Source: Planctomycetes bacterium GWF2_41_51 (GTDB taxonomy: Bacteria > Planctomycetota > Phycisphaerae > Sedimentisphaerales > UBA12454). From it: a DNA stretch of 37,892 nt. Below are positions 8,836 to 17,349 of the stretch, one piece after another. The translations under genes were made by a program, and so were the position numbers. Every line of letters begins with the position of its first letter. Positions within the stretch are counted from its first letter, which is position 1. Below the pieces are notes generated by a model. The model ran no database searches and was not told the DNA's origin. It saw only the letters and a program-made list of their open reading frames with translations. The stretch is from assembly GCA_001825665.1 (NCBI GenBank), contig MHXZ01000091.1:1-37892 (forward strand). Direction: 5' to 3'.

Positions 8836-9792
8836 TTAAAAAACTGGTTCAACGCTTCCATCTTCATTGACAATTGCAAGAATTACACGTTGTGAACTTA
8901 GATTCTGAACTTTGATATATTCGCCTGCTCGTCCTTCCTGCAAAGTTTTTCCCATCGCAGTAACTAAAAGTCCGAGTCTGTCAACTTTGATAAGAACATT
9001 CTGGTTGCGTTTGAGTATTATTTCAGGTTTGACCGGTTCTGCCATACCCATTGAAATTTCGGTATTCGCAGGCACAGGTCTTTTTACCGCAAGTCCGTAT
9101 GGAACCGCCCAATTTGCCGGTTCAGGATTATTTGATACTGTATTTTCTACTCTGACGTTTTCAGAACTTATGATTGCTCCTGCCGGAATATCAACCGTTG
9201 TTACCGCTTTTCGGCAGTTGTATTTTAAAATAAATGCTGCTTCTCTTGAACCGGCTTCTTGCTCACCTGAAAATACAGTAACTATTACATTTGCCTGATT
9301 TTTTATATTGCTTTCAGCAAGTTTTGCCTCCAGCCTTATATCTCCGTTTGCCTCTTGGAGGATTAAATCCGCCGGCGCTCTGACAGCATTGTACTTGCAT
9401 ACAGATTCATGTGGAGGATTTTCTGTGAGGTATGAAATTGCAGCTTCGAGGAATTTTTCACCATTAATAATTTGATGCTGCTGAGAAACGGTTACTTCTT
9501 CAGCGCCTGTTAAGGTAACTTCAGATGCCGGAATTCCGCTGCATGCCAATCTGCTCAGCACGATTGAACGGTTGAGCGTTATCTTTTGCCCCGGCGATGA
9601 AAATTGTCCAAGTGTTACTTGTTCCGCTATGGTTGCCAGTGATTCTTTGCCGCGTATTATGGCAACCTGTCCCAGATTTGGCGATGCGCTGTTAATTGTT
9701 ACCTCTCTCGGTAAATAAATCTGCAAAGCACTTTCAGCCTTGCAGTTTATTGATATAATCGCCAGAACAATTATAACTATTATATTTCTCAT
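8836..9792 (-). CDS. flgA: P-ring assembly chaperone FlgA
   Basis: FlgA is a periplasmic chaperone that helps FlgI polymerise. The likely start is the ATG at 9792 (AAAGAG 6 bases upstream). In-frame alternatives are an ATG at 9798 and a GTG at 9813, the last overlapping the flgG stop. The product (~318 residues) has a signal peptide (MRNIIVIIVLAIISINCKAES), a beta-rich N-terminal part and a C-terminal SAF domain: IPAGAIISSENVRVE, then AVKRPVPANTEIS and IKVDRLGLLVTAMGKTLQEG, with the FlgA ending IKVQNLSSQRVILAIV. It sits in the common order flgF-flgG-flgA-flgH-flgI. Confidence 0.93.
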   Translation of the reverse strand: MRNIIVIIVLAIISINCKAESALQIYLPREVTINSASPNLGQVAIIRGKESLATIAEQVTLGQFSSPGQKITLNRSIVLSRLACSGIPASEVTLTGAEEVTVSQQHQIINGEKFLEAAISYLTENPPHESVCKYNAVRAPADLILQEANGDIRLEAKLAESNIKNQANVIVTVFSGEQEAGSREAAFILKYNCRKAVTTVDIPAGAIISSENVRVENTVSNNPEPANWAVPYGLAVKRPVPANTEISMGMAEPVKPEIILKRNQNVLIKVDRLGLLVTAMGKTLQEGRAGEYIKVQNLSSQRVILAIVNEDGSVEPVF

Positions 9793-9805
9793 AATCATCT
9801 CTTTA

Positions 9806-10591
9806 CTAAACACTTGCTATTTGTATTGAGTTGCGAAGCATATCATCGCCTGCTTTTATTGTACGCGAATTAACTTCGTATGCTCTTTGAGCCGTGATAA
9901 GGTTTACCAGTTCCGTTACCATTTGAACATTTGACTTTTCCAGAAACGATGCCTGTATAGTGCCGAAACCGTCTGCTCCCGGCGTACCTGTCGTAGCTGT
10001 TCCGCTCGCTTCGGTATCGGACAACAGGTTATCCCCATCGCTCGACAAGCCCGATGGATTCGTAAATCTCGCCAATTGAATCGTTCCTATGATAGTAGTC
10101 CCTGAATTGGTTGTTACATTGACTCCGCCGTCTGGTGCGATGGAAATATTAGTAGCTCCGGTTGGAACTGTTATTGCAGGTTCAATCAGGTATCCGGTCG
10201 TTGTTACAAGCTGACCGTCCGGCCCCAATTGCAGCGCACCGTCACGAGTATATTTGATTGTCCCATCAGGCATAGTTACCTGCAGAAAACCATCTCCCGA
10301 AATTGCAATATCGAGATTTCTGCCGGTATTGATCAGCTCGCCGTTAGTAAAAACTTTTTGCGTTGCTCCCGCCCGAACACCGCTGCCGACTTCGATTCCG
10401 CTCGGAGCTTTTATGCCCGACGATACTTCTGCGCCTGCTTCTCTCATTTTTATATAAAGCAAATCCTGGAAATCGACCTGACTTCGTTTAAAGCCCGATG
10501 TATTGATGTTGGCAAGATTGTTTGCCGTAACGTCAACCATCATCTGCTGTGCGCTCATACCTGTCGCCGCGGTTGAAAATGCTCTTAACAT
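9806..10591 (-). CDS. flgG: Flagellar distal rod protein FlgG
   Basis: FlgG builds the distal rod that spans the periplasm. The 261-residue product has the expected length and the family signatures: MLRAFSTAATGMSAQQMMVD then VTANNLANINTSGFKRSQVD at the N-terminus, the central GDGFLQVTMPDGTIKYTRDG, and the C-terminal NVQMVTELVNLITAQRAYEV followed by NSRTIKAGDDMLRNSIQI. A strong AAGGAG ribosome site lies before the ATG. It follows flgF by 34 bases and precedes flgA with a short or no gap. Confidence 0.97.
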   Translation of the reverse strand: MLRAFSTAATGMSAQQMMVDVTANNLANINTSGFKRSQVDFQDLLYIKMREAGAEVSSGIKAPSGIEVGSGVRAGATQKVFTNGELINTGRNLDIAISGDGFLQVTMPDGTIKYTRDGALQLGPDGQLVTTTGYLIEPAITVPTGATNISIAPDGGVNVTTNSGTTIIGTIQLARFTNPSGLSSDGDNLLSDTEASGTATTGTPGADGFGTIQASFLEKSNVQMVTELVNLITAQRAYEVNSRTIKAGDDMLRNSIQIASV

Positions 10592-10625
10592 TGTTATACT
10601 CCTTATCTTCTGTTTAGTATTATTT

Positions 10626-11351
10626 TTATCCCATCGCTACATTTATAAGGCTCTTTGTGTTTTCGCTTCCAACCGATAGAAATTTCATATTTGCCTCATA
10701 AAGTCTGCTTACCATTATCATATCCACAAGCTCTTCCACCATTTGAACATTAGAGCCTTCAAGGTATCCCTGTTTTACAATCACGTTTTCAGGTTTTCCC
10801 GGCTGAACTTCTTTCGGTGCGCTGTAACAGTTTAGACCCGCTGCCGTCAGTTCATTTTCTTTGTCTTTGAAATCAACTATTTTTAATTTACCTATTATGT
10901 TTTCTCCTGCGGTGATTGATCCATCGCTTGCAACATTGATTTGGGAAACAGATATGCCTTGCGGTATTGTGATAGGCCCATTTGCGCCTGCGACCGTTCT
11001 TCCCTGGGAATCGACCAGTTGTCCGTTTTTATTCAGGTCGAATGAGCCGTTGCGCGTATAAAGAGGTCCCTCTGCTGTTTCAACTACAAAAAATCCCTTG
11101 CCGCACAAAGCCAAATCCAGTGTTCGGCCGGATTGGATGAAATTGCCGTCCGAAAAATCGAAAGCAGACTTCAATTCCGCTTCACCTGCTGAATTTTGCT
11201 GTGATTCCTGTGCTGAAAGAATTTTGGAAAATGTATTGCACTTGCGCTTATATCCGACAGTGCTGATGTTCGCAAGATTGTTAGCTATAATATCTAACTC
11301 TCGCGTCAATCCGCTTACGGCCGAACTAATTTGTGCATTCATATCCGACAT
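10626..11351 (-). CDS. flgF: Flagellar proximal rod protein FlgF
   Basis: This 241-residue FlgF/FlgG-family rod protein has the N-terminal motif DIIANNLANISTVGYKRKCN, the centre GKGFFVVETAEGPLYTRNGS and the C-terminal SNVQMVEELVDMIMVSRLYE followed by ANMKFLSVGSENTKSLINVA. It lies directly before flgG with the shorter, less conserved N-terminus usual for FlgF, so it is called flgF and not a second flgG. An AGGAA ribosome site precedes the ATG. It is preceded by 9 bases and an unusual PilZ-like membrane protein gene. Confidence 0.92.
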   Translation of the reverse strand: MSDMNAQISSAVSGLTRELDIIANNLANISTVGYKRKCNTFSKILSAQESQQNSAGEAELKSAFDFSDGNFIQSGRTLDLALCGKGFFVVETAEGPLYTRNGSFDLNKNGQLVDSQGRTVAGANGPITIPQGISVSQINVASDGSITAGENIIGKLKIVDFKDKENELTAAGLNCYSAPKEVQPGKPENVIVKQGYLEGSNVQMVEELVDMIMVSRLYEANMKFLSVGSENTKSLINVAMG

Positions 11352-11360
11352 TGTATTTCC

Positions 11361-12650
11361 TTATACCTTTACTCGTTGCGGTGTTGCTTCCGCGTTTACA
11401 TTTTCATCTTTATTCAGTGAAGCTGCGTTCGTTGCTCTTATCAGGCAATCAATATCCGCATCCTTCAATCCTGTCAGTTCAACCGCTATTGTGAAGTATC
11501 CCGGTGTTTCTTCTGTACGTCTGACTTCTCCGATTTCCTGTACGACACCTATATCTTCTACAACGCTTAATTTTGTTGTCGCTATTTCCGTTACTTCTTC
11601 TGTTTCCTGATTCTTTACATAATTGCGTTCATTTTCTCGTTCCAGTTCGAACAGAATCAAAACTCGGTCACCTATATTGACTCTAATTGATGTTTCAATT
11701 TTAAGCCCGGGTCCGCCCAATTCTGTTACTGTTGCCGGCACAAATTGCAGCGGCCTCAGCGGCACATCAGGAAAATTCCCGACCGGTTTATTTCTTTCGG
11801 TTTTATTTTCAACGCTTCTCGTTAGTTTTCTTTCAAATGGGAAAAGTGCTACATACGCAGGTTTCTGTACCGCCGCACGAAGGAATCGCCTGCGATTAAT
11901 GAATCTTACATTATCATTGTGGCTCAAAACCATTGTATTGCCGTCATAACTGATAACGTTCGATTCGAATTCCCAAATGGATGCGCCGAAATAATACCTT
12001 ACTTTCCAGAATTCTCCGAAAATAATTGTAACCGGCTGTGATAATTGAATCGCCAGTTCAACTTCATCATTTTTTATTACTGTTGCTTTGATAGCTTCAG
12101 TATCTTTGGCGTTTTGTTTTATAACATCGACTTCTTTGCCTTCCGGAATCTGCCTGCTGCTCAGCTTGCCTGGATTTGCTGAACCTTTCGAGAATGAAGC
12201 TGCCTTTCCGAATCCGAGTTTGTCACGCAGAGACGAAAGCAGGACTTCCATTTGATAGGTTTCATTTGCACCATATTTCCCGAGATAATCTTTTTTTAGC
12301 TTTGCAGTCCCTGAATCGAAAGCTGAGACCATTGAAAAAACCGATTCCGGGTTCCTCAATCCTGCCTTTCGAACTATCTCCAGGAGCATTTGCCGCTCAA
12401 CCAGGGTCAATCCTCTTTTTTGAGCGTATTCCGCAAACAGCTTGAAACTTATTTTTTTCTCTCTTCTGATTCGCCTGATGCTGATAGCCAGAAGAACGAT
12501 TATCAATATAGCTATCGCGATTATTCCGGTTTGCACGAACCATCGTTCAGCCATAAAACTGCTGGTGTTAAAACTTCTTGCAGCCTGAAACTTTTGAAAC
12601 GGTGTCAGTGCCAGTATGCTGATTCTTAAGGTTGTTTCGACTGCATGCAT
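11361..12650 (-). CDS. Membrane-anchored PilZ-like protein, probable c-di-GMP-linked flagellar brake
   Basis: This 429-residue protein sits between flgE and flgF in the hook-rod operon. It has one transmembrane helix (residues ~37-58, ending ISIRRIRREKK, so the C-terminus should be cytoplasmic), a helical segment (~65-150), and a beta-rich region (~195-260) that ends in a PilZ-type RxxxR motif (INRRRFLRAAVQ, ~255-266). This resembles the YcgR/PilZN-PilZ arrangement. The second c-di-GMP motif, normally (D/N)xSxxG, reads ELGGPG, so nucleotide binding is uncertain. I infer a membrane-tethered modulator of rotor or hook assembly. An alternative start is the ATG at 12554, which would remove 32 residues and place the helix right at the N-terminus. 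Neither start has a strong ribosome site. Confidence 0.7.
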   Translation of the reverse strand: MHAVETTLRISILALTPFQKFQAARSFNTSSFMAERWFVQTGIIAIAILIIVLLAISIRRIRREKKISFKLFAEYAQKRGLTLVERQMLLEIVRKAGLRNPESVFSMVSAFDSGTAKLKKDYLGKYGANETYQMEVLLSSLRDKLGFGKAASFSKGSANPGKLSSRQIPEGKEVDVIKQNAKDTEAIKATVIKNDEVELAIQLSQPVTIIFGEFWKVRYYFGASIWEFESNVISYDGNTMVLSHNDNVRFINRRRFLRAAVQKPAYVALFPFERKLTRSVENKTERNKPVGNFPDVPLRPLQFVPATVTELGGPGLKIETSIRVNIGDRVLILFELERENERNYVKNQETEEVTEIATTKLSVVEDIGVVQEIGEVRRTEETPGYFTIAVELTGLKDADIDCLIRATNAASLNKDENVNAEATPQRVKV

Positions 12651-12666
12651 TCGAATCCCGAATTTA

Positions 12667-14709
12667 CTAATTAATTAGAGACGTTAGTTCTCTTAATATT
12701 TCATTAGCCACACGGATTGTTCTTGCGTTTGCCTGGAATCCGTTTTGCGCCTGAATCATATTAACGAATTCTGTCGCGACATCAGCATTTGATTTTTCAA
12801 GCGAGCTGCCGTGAATGGAACCGGCACCGCCGCTCATCGCCTGTGTAGCAACTGCTTCACCTGAGTTCGCAGATGGTGCGTAATATCCGCCGCCGATACT
12901 TTCAAGACCGGATGTATTCTGGAACAATGCTATTTGAATCGTTGCGATTTCCTTCTTAATACCGTTTGAAAACGCACCAATCAATGTGCCTTCGTTATTT
13001 ACTGAAACTGTTGAAAGACTGCCGGCTTCGTAACCATTCTGCTCTCTTGCAACAGCCGTTGAGTTGCCTGAAAACTGAGTCAGACCATTGAATTGACCTG
13101 CGGTTCCAAGGTCAATGGTTATAGTCTGTGGATTAAGTATATCGTGTGCGAATGTTACGGTTAATTCCGCGTTGTCCCCGATGGTTGTGTTCAAACCTGA
13201 ATAAGAACCGTCACTCTCGTTAAATTCTATTCCTCTGATTCTTCTGTCATTCAAACCTGTTATATCCATTTCAGCGATATCGCCCGTAATTGATGCCAAT
13301 ATGAAATCCCAGGTATTACTTGTATTAGTTCGAACAAACGCTCCCGACAGAACGTGTTTGCCGCCCAATGAGTCATAAACTGTAATGTTGACAGTTTTGA
13401 TTTCCTCTCCGCCAACATTAGAAACTTCAAAATATGTTGGAAGAGTCAAAGTCCCGTCACCTGCATACGACATTGCAAAATCCGTCTGGCTGTATCCGCT
13501 TGCTGCATCGGTTATTACTAATCTGCCGGATTCAAGGGTTGCTATTGCATCAGTTCCAAGTACCCCCTGAACCTGAAAGCCTTTCGTAGTTTCTGCGATT
13601 GAATTGGTTATTACTACTCCACCGTCTGTTAAAGCGCTGGAATCCATTGTTATCAATCCCGTATCACCTAAAGTATTGGCGTATGTAAATGTTATACCGT
13701 TAGCCATTGCCCCTGAAACGGTTATGTCGTCAACAGCAACAGTTGACAATGCCTCGAGAGCCGTCTTGATCTCCGCTGCGGTTGCGTCCCAATCGATTGC
13801 TGCTGTCGTTTCACCGCCGTAAGTAAGCGTGAATGTGCCGCCGTCTGGTACGTTGTTGGGAGCGGTTCCAAGTGTTACAGTTTGTACTTCGCTAACAGCC
13901 GCTGTTCCTTCGGAAGTATTCAGCCATGTCAGAACATCGCCAAGTGTTGTTGTCGAATCTACTGCCATTGTAAGATCAACCGTCGGGCTTGCTCCAAGAG
14001 CTGTACCATCGTGCTTATAACCGGAAAACGTAAGAACTCCTGCGCTTAATGCTCCGCTGAACTGGTCAAGTTCCGATATTTTTGTTGTCGCTGTGGCTAC
14101 TGTTCCGTCGTTTGTAGTGAATGTTATATTGGATCTGATTTTATTTATCTCTGCTGTCGATAGTACTGCGTTTGAACTCAAATTACCTGCCAGCACAATC
14201 GATGATGTTTGTTTGGCTGCCATAGCTACATCGTATGGCACTTTAATATTACTGTTGCCCGGTATCTGGAAATTGTCTGATTCTCCCACCGAACCGATAC
14301 GCTGAACGATATAGCCCGTTGTCGGATCGACAAGGTTTGAACTTGCATCGACCGCGAATGTTCCGGAACGCGTATAAACACTTTTCGAACCATCGCTAAG
14401 AACGAAGTAACCTTCGCCTTCGAGTGCCATATCGAGCGGATTGCCTGTATTAACAATATTGCCTTGCGTCATATTGGGCGATACGCCGGATATGCCGACG
14501 CCGCTTCCCATCTGCTGCGGGTTTGTACCGCCGACAGTACCGGTAGGCTGCGATGCTTTCTTTATTGTTTCACTCAGCAATTCCGAAAATGTAATTCGGC
14601 TCGCTTTAAACGCGGTAGTATTAACGTTCGCAAGGTTATTGCCTGCGACGTCAAGCATCTTTTGATGTGCCTGTAAACCTGTTACACCCGCTGATAATGC
14701 AAAACTCAT
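12667..14709 (-). CDS. flgE: Flagellar hook protein FlgE
   Basis: FlgE forms the flexible hook. The 680-residue product is longer than the ~400 residues common in enterobacteria because of a large central insert. The N-terminus (MSFALSAGVTGLQAHQKMLD then VAGNNLANVNTTAFKASRIT) and C-terminus (SNADVATEFVNMIQAQNGFQ then ANARTIRVANEILRELTSLI) are canonical. The FlgE core QNTSGLESIGGGYYAPSANS lies near ~600. Residues ~190-390 hold inserted beta modules, including GGTFTLTYGGETTAAIDWDA, resembling a stretch of FliD in this window. The ATG has TTAGGAG upstream. It follows flgD by 33 bases. Confidence 0.96.
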   Translation of the reverse strand: MSFALSAGVTGLQAHQKMLDVAGNNLANVNTTAFKASRITFSELLSETIKKASQPTGTVGGTNPQQMGSGVGISGVSPNMTQGNIVNTGNPLDMALEGEGYFVLSDGSKSVYTRSGTFAVDASSNLVDPTTGYIVQRIGSVGESDNFQIPGNSNIKVPYDVAMAAKQTSSIVLAGNLSSNAVLSTAEINKIRSNITFTTNDGTVATATTKISELDQFSGALSAGVLTFSGYKHDGTALGASPTVDLTMAVDSTTTLGDVLTWLNTSEGTAAVSEVQTVTLGTAPNNVPDGGTFTLTYGGETTAAIDWDATAAEIKTALEALSTVAVDDITVSGAMANGITFTYANTLGDTGLITMDSSALTDGGVVITNSIAETTKGFQVQGVLGTDAIATLESGRLVITDAASGYSQTDFAMSYAGDGTLTLPTYFEVSNVGGEEIKTVNITVYDSLGGKHVLSGAFVRTNTSNTWDFILASITGDIAEMDITGLNDRRIRGIEFNESDGSYSGLNTTIGDNAELTVTFAHDILNPQTITIDLGTAGQFNGLTQFSGNSTAVAREQNGYEAGSLSTVSVNNEGTLIGAFSNGIKKEIATIQIALFQNTSGLESIGGGYYAPSANSGEAVATQAMSGGAGSIHGSSLEKSNADVATEFVNMIQAQNGFQANARTIRVANEILRELTSLIN

Positions 14710-14742
14710 TTTCTATCTCCTAAGATATAGTTTGGTTCTAAT

Positions 14743-15153
14743 TTAGTTCTCGGTTAACATTACTGCGTCAAGTCCGAGTGTATATTCTGTTGCTTTTTCA
14801 CCTTCACCGACTGTAACTCCGACCATGCTTTCGCCTGTCTTGGAATTAAAGAAGGAAGAAGTTACCTTTCCTGTCAAAGATTCGTATTCACCTTTCGATT
14901 CGTTGTAAGCCATAAACGTTACGTTTTTTTCGAGTAGCGAATTGGCATAATCACGATTAGCCGTTTGCAGCACTTTTGCAAAGCTTGTATTCATTGACTC
15001 CATTTGCTGAAGCTGTGAAAACTGAGCAAGTTGAGAAGCCATCTTGTCATTGTCCATTGGTTCGAGCGGATTTTGATTTTGAAGCTGGGTAACAAGAAGC
15101 TTCATATAATCCATTTGGATTTGGCTTGCTGAATTTATTGCTGAAGTTGCCAT
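14743..15153 (-). CDS. flgD: Hook assembly scaffold FlgD (short form)
   Basis: FlgD caps the growing hook. I chose the ATG at 15153 over an in-frame upstream ATG at 15216 because GAAAGGGT sits just before it and the sigma-54 promoter at 15216-15231 would place the RNA start downstream of 15216. The 136-residue product has the FlgD_N signature DYMKLLVTQLQNQNPLEPMD followed by NDKMASQLAQFSQLQQMESM (residues ~16-55) and a short C-terminal beta part. It lacks the larger Tudor/FnIII domains of enterobacterial FlgD. It is the first gene of the long minus-strand operon. No fliK hook-length gene is seen beside it. Confidence 0.93.
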   Translation of the reverse strand: MATSAINSASQIQMDYMKLLVTQLQNQNPLEPMDNDKMASQLAQFSQLQQMESMNTSFAKVLQTANRDYANSLLEKNVTFMAYNESKGEYESLTGKVTSSFFNSKTGESMVGVTVGEGEKATEYTLGLDAVMLTEN

Positions 15154-15215
15154 TATTTTTACCCTTTCAAAATACAAAATAATTCTGCAATGACAGAACC
15201 TGACACCAAACAACA

Positions 15216-15231
15216 AGCAATTATCGTGCCA
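15216..15231 (-). promoter_or_regulatory. sigma-54 promoter of the flgD hook operon
   Basis: On the minus strand this reads TGGCACGATAATTGCT, a complete match to the consensus TGGCACR-N4-TTGCW with correct 10-base spacing between GG and GC. RNA would start near 15205, about 50 bases before flgD. It fits the NtrC-like activators encoded on the opposite strand just beyond the gap. Confidence 0.9.
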
Positions 15232-15691
15232 TTTGTAATTGAAGTTTTAACTTAATGGACTGTAAGTACTTTGTATTAAAGAGGTTAGTGTGTAGGTTTT
15301 TCAGGCATCATTCTGTGGGAAATGGATTCCGATGGACGATTCTTTTCCTAAAAACGGAAAATGTTGCCGATAGCGTAAAGGTTTTATGCGCACATAGCTT
15401 GATTAATGATAGGGCATACTCAGTCATTTGCCCAAAGTTTCGATTGCCTCAGAACGATAAAGTAATTTCATACCAAATTCGATTGAGTCCTATAATATTT
15501 TTTTTTATAAATTTTTTTTATATGCTTATTTTGCGTCCGATAAATATTTAACGTGCTTATAATTGACTCTGTAAAATATTAAATCAGGTTATTATTGGCC
15601 CGTCCGATAAAATTATTAAAGTTAGTCCTAAGTGTTTACCGATTAAAGACATATTGTTTATCGGAACATAAATGGATTTGTGTTTTAAAAC
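15232..15691. other. 460-base AT-rich intergenic region between divergent flagellar units
   Basis: No convincing gene lies here. The 98-codon open frame at 15255-15551 has no ribosome site and an implausible composition. The stretch holds an 11-base direct repeat (CGTCCGATAAA at 15534-15544 and 15601-15611), poly-T tracts around 15497-15520, a TATAAT at 15491-15496 that may be a weak -10 element for the rightward regulator gene, and a small hairpin (TTTTCC/GGAAAA near 15343-15361). It is a natural place for activator binding sites upstream of the sigma-54 promoter at 15216-15231. Confidence 0.5.
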
Positions 15692-17113
15692 ATGGATGTG
15701 CAGCGGATGATATTGAACAATGTGGTAACTGTTGGCAGGGAGTTGCAGGTCCATCAATTGGCGCGCCAGGTTGGCAGGGAAATTTTTTCCGCAGACGATA
15801 TTACGGAAGCTTTAGACATCGTTGCAAGGGAGAATCCCGATTTAATTATTTTCGATTACAGATTTTCTCCCGCTGATATTAAAAAATTTCTTAACTCTCT
15901 TGACAAAAATTCACAAATCGTCATCGCGGCAGTTGGAAATGATGGAGCACAAAAATATTCTTCCCAGCAGTTCTCCGATGCTGGTGTAAATCATTATCTG
16001 CCCGGCAGTCAGGACTATCATAAACTTATCGAGATCGTAAAAAAAATGCAGCGGCAATCCGAACCCGATGTGAATAATTTCTTTGCTGATGAAATTGCAG
16101 CTTCAGTCTGTATGGTCGGGAAAAGCGCCTCCGCTTTGCATACTCTCAAGATGATTAAGCTTGTCGCCGAAAGCCGGTGCAATCCAGTTCTGATAATTGG
16201 CGAAACCGGAACAGGCAAAGAAGTGGCCGCAAAAGCGGTTCATAATCTCCGCCATTCTGCAAGGCCTTTTGTTGCCGTTAACTGTGCCGCTTTAACTGCC
16301 AATCTGCTTGAAAGCGAGCTTTTCGGCCACGTAAAAGGTTCTTTTACAAGTGCCGACCGCGAAAAAACAGGGCTTATGGAATTGGCCGCCGATGGAACAA
16401 TTTTCCTCGACGAAATTAGTGAAATGCCCCTCGATTTACAGTCCAAACTTCTTCGCGTTGTTCAGGAAAAAACTTTCCGCAAAGTCGGCGGTACAGAGGA
16501 GCTGCATTGCAAAGCCACTATAATCGCTTCCAGCAATCGCGACCTTGCCCTCGAAGTGCAGGCCAAACGTTTTCGTGCCGACCTTTACTATCGTCTGGAT
16601 GTTTGCCCGATTATGATTTCCCCTCTCAGGTCTCCCGAACGAAAACAGGACATTCCGCTCTTGGCCGAATTTTTCCTCAAAACTTCAACTATATGCCCGC
16701 AAAAAGCGGGTAAAATCACTTCGATAACCAAAATTGCTCTCGAATCATTGCTGCAGTATGACTGGTCAGGCAATGTTCGCCAGCTTCGCAATATCATCGA
16801 CAGGGCGGTTCTGCTCGAATCAACTGACAAAATCGGATTGAGCAGTATTGTCATAGATTCCTGGAAATTTAATCAATTCTCCGTTAATTCTGAATCGGAA
16901 AAAATAAAAGATTTCTCATTGGATAAAGCCGAGCGGCAGTTGATAGCGCGTGCCTTGCAGGAAACACATTGGCAAAAGACAAAAGCCGCAGACCTTCTCG
17001 GTATCAGCAGGGCGACTCTCTATGCGAAAGTAAAGCAGCATAGCATTGAATGCCTCGAATCAGATGCCGAAGAATCCTCATCGCTTTCAAAGGCTGAATC
17101 TGCCGCAGTTTGA
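15692..17113 (+). CDS. NtrC-family sigma-54 activator with degenerate receiver and altered GAFTGA loop
   Basis: This 473-residue protein has a receiver-like N-terminus (~8-125), an AAA+ sigma-54 interaction domain (~140-365) and a Fis-type helix-turn-helix (~410-455, [19 protein letters not shown]). The Walker A is intact (GETGTGKE, 170-177), as is Walker B (FLDEIS). The sigma-54-contact loop, normally GAFTGA, reads GSFTSA (216-221). The receiver keeps an Asp at the phospho site (D55) but lacks the acidic pair after strand 1 (VVTVGREL) and the conserved Lys of strand 5, so classical phosphorylation is unlikely. It probably controls the flagellar sigma-54 promoters on either side, in the manner of FlrA/FleQ or FlgR. 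The ATG at 15692 lacks a ribosome site. The ATG at 15707 has GGATG 9 bases before it and is an alternative start. Confidence 0.9.
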   Translation: MDVQRMILNNVVTVGRELQVHQLARQVGREIFSADDITEALDIVARENPDLIIFDYRFSPADIKKFLNSLDKNSQIVIAAVGNDGAQKYSSQQFSDAGVNHYLPGSQDYHKLIEIVKKMQRQSEPDVNNFFADEIAASVCMVGKSASALHTLKMIKLVAESRCNPVLIIGETGTGKEVAAKAVHNLRHSARPFVAVNCAALTANLLESELFGHVKGSFTSADREKTGLMELAADGTIFLDEISEMPLDLQSKLLRVVQEKTFRKVGGTEELHCKATIIASSNRDLALEVQAKRFRADLYYRLDVCPIMISPLRSPERKQDIPLLAEFFLKTSTICPQKAGKITSITKIALESLLQYDWSGNVRQLRNIIDRAVLLESTDKIGLSSIVIDSWKFNQFSVNSESEKIKDFSLDKAERQLIARALQETHWQKTKAADLLGISRATLYAKVKQHSIECLESDAEESSSLSKAESAAV

Positions 17114-17264
17114 TAACATAATTATTTTTCATATCACCCCGCGCCTATTCAACTTGTATAAATTCCCGACACTTCGTTTTTGATAAATATTCCATAAACA
17201 TCAAAACTGCGGTTTTCATTCAGAAAATCAATATTGTTCATACCAAAGTTGCTTTATTCTGATT

Positions 17265-17280
17265 TGGCACAATTATTGCA
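17265..17280 (+). promoter_or_regulatory. sigma-54 promoter of the rightward motor/export operon
   Basis: The sequence TGGCACAATTATTGCA matches TGGCACR-N4-TTGCW completely, with 10 bases between GG and GC. RNA should start near 17291, some 60 bases before the ATG at 17350. It lies in the 236-base gap after the first NtrC-like gene and appears to drive the operon carrying a second activator, fliL, fliM, fliN, flhA and fliA. Confidence 0.9.
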
Positions 17281-17349
17281 GTAACGCTCTTTATAGTTCT
17301 GCAATAGCGCTATGAATTAAGCAGAACATTTTGCAAAAAAGTTATACGT

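Noticed and set aside
15349-15373. TAAA ... GCCGATAG as a sigma-28 promoter
   Set aside because: The spacer is 13 bases instead of 15 from TAAA, and no gene starts within 300 bases downstream.
15255-15551. 98-codon open frame in the flgD/regulator gap
   Set aside because: No ribosome site, odd composition rich in Phe and Arg, and it covers the AT-rich control region; no family resemblance.
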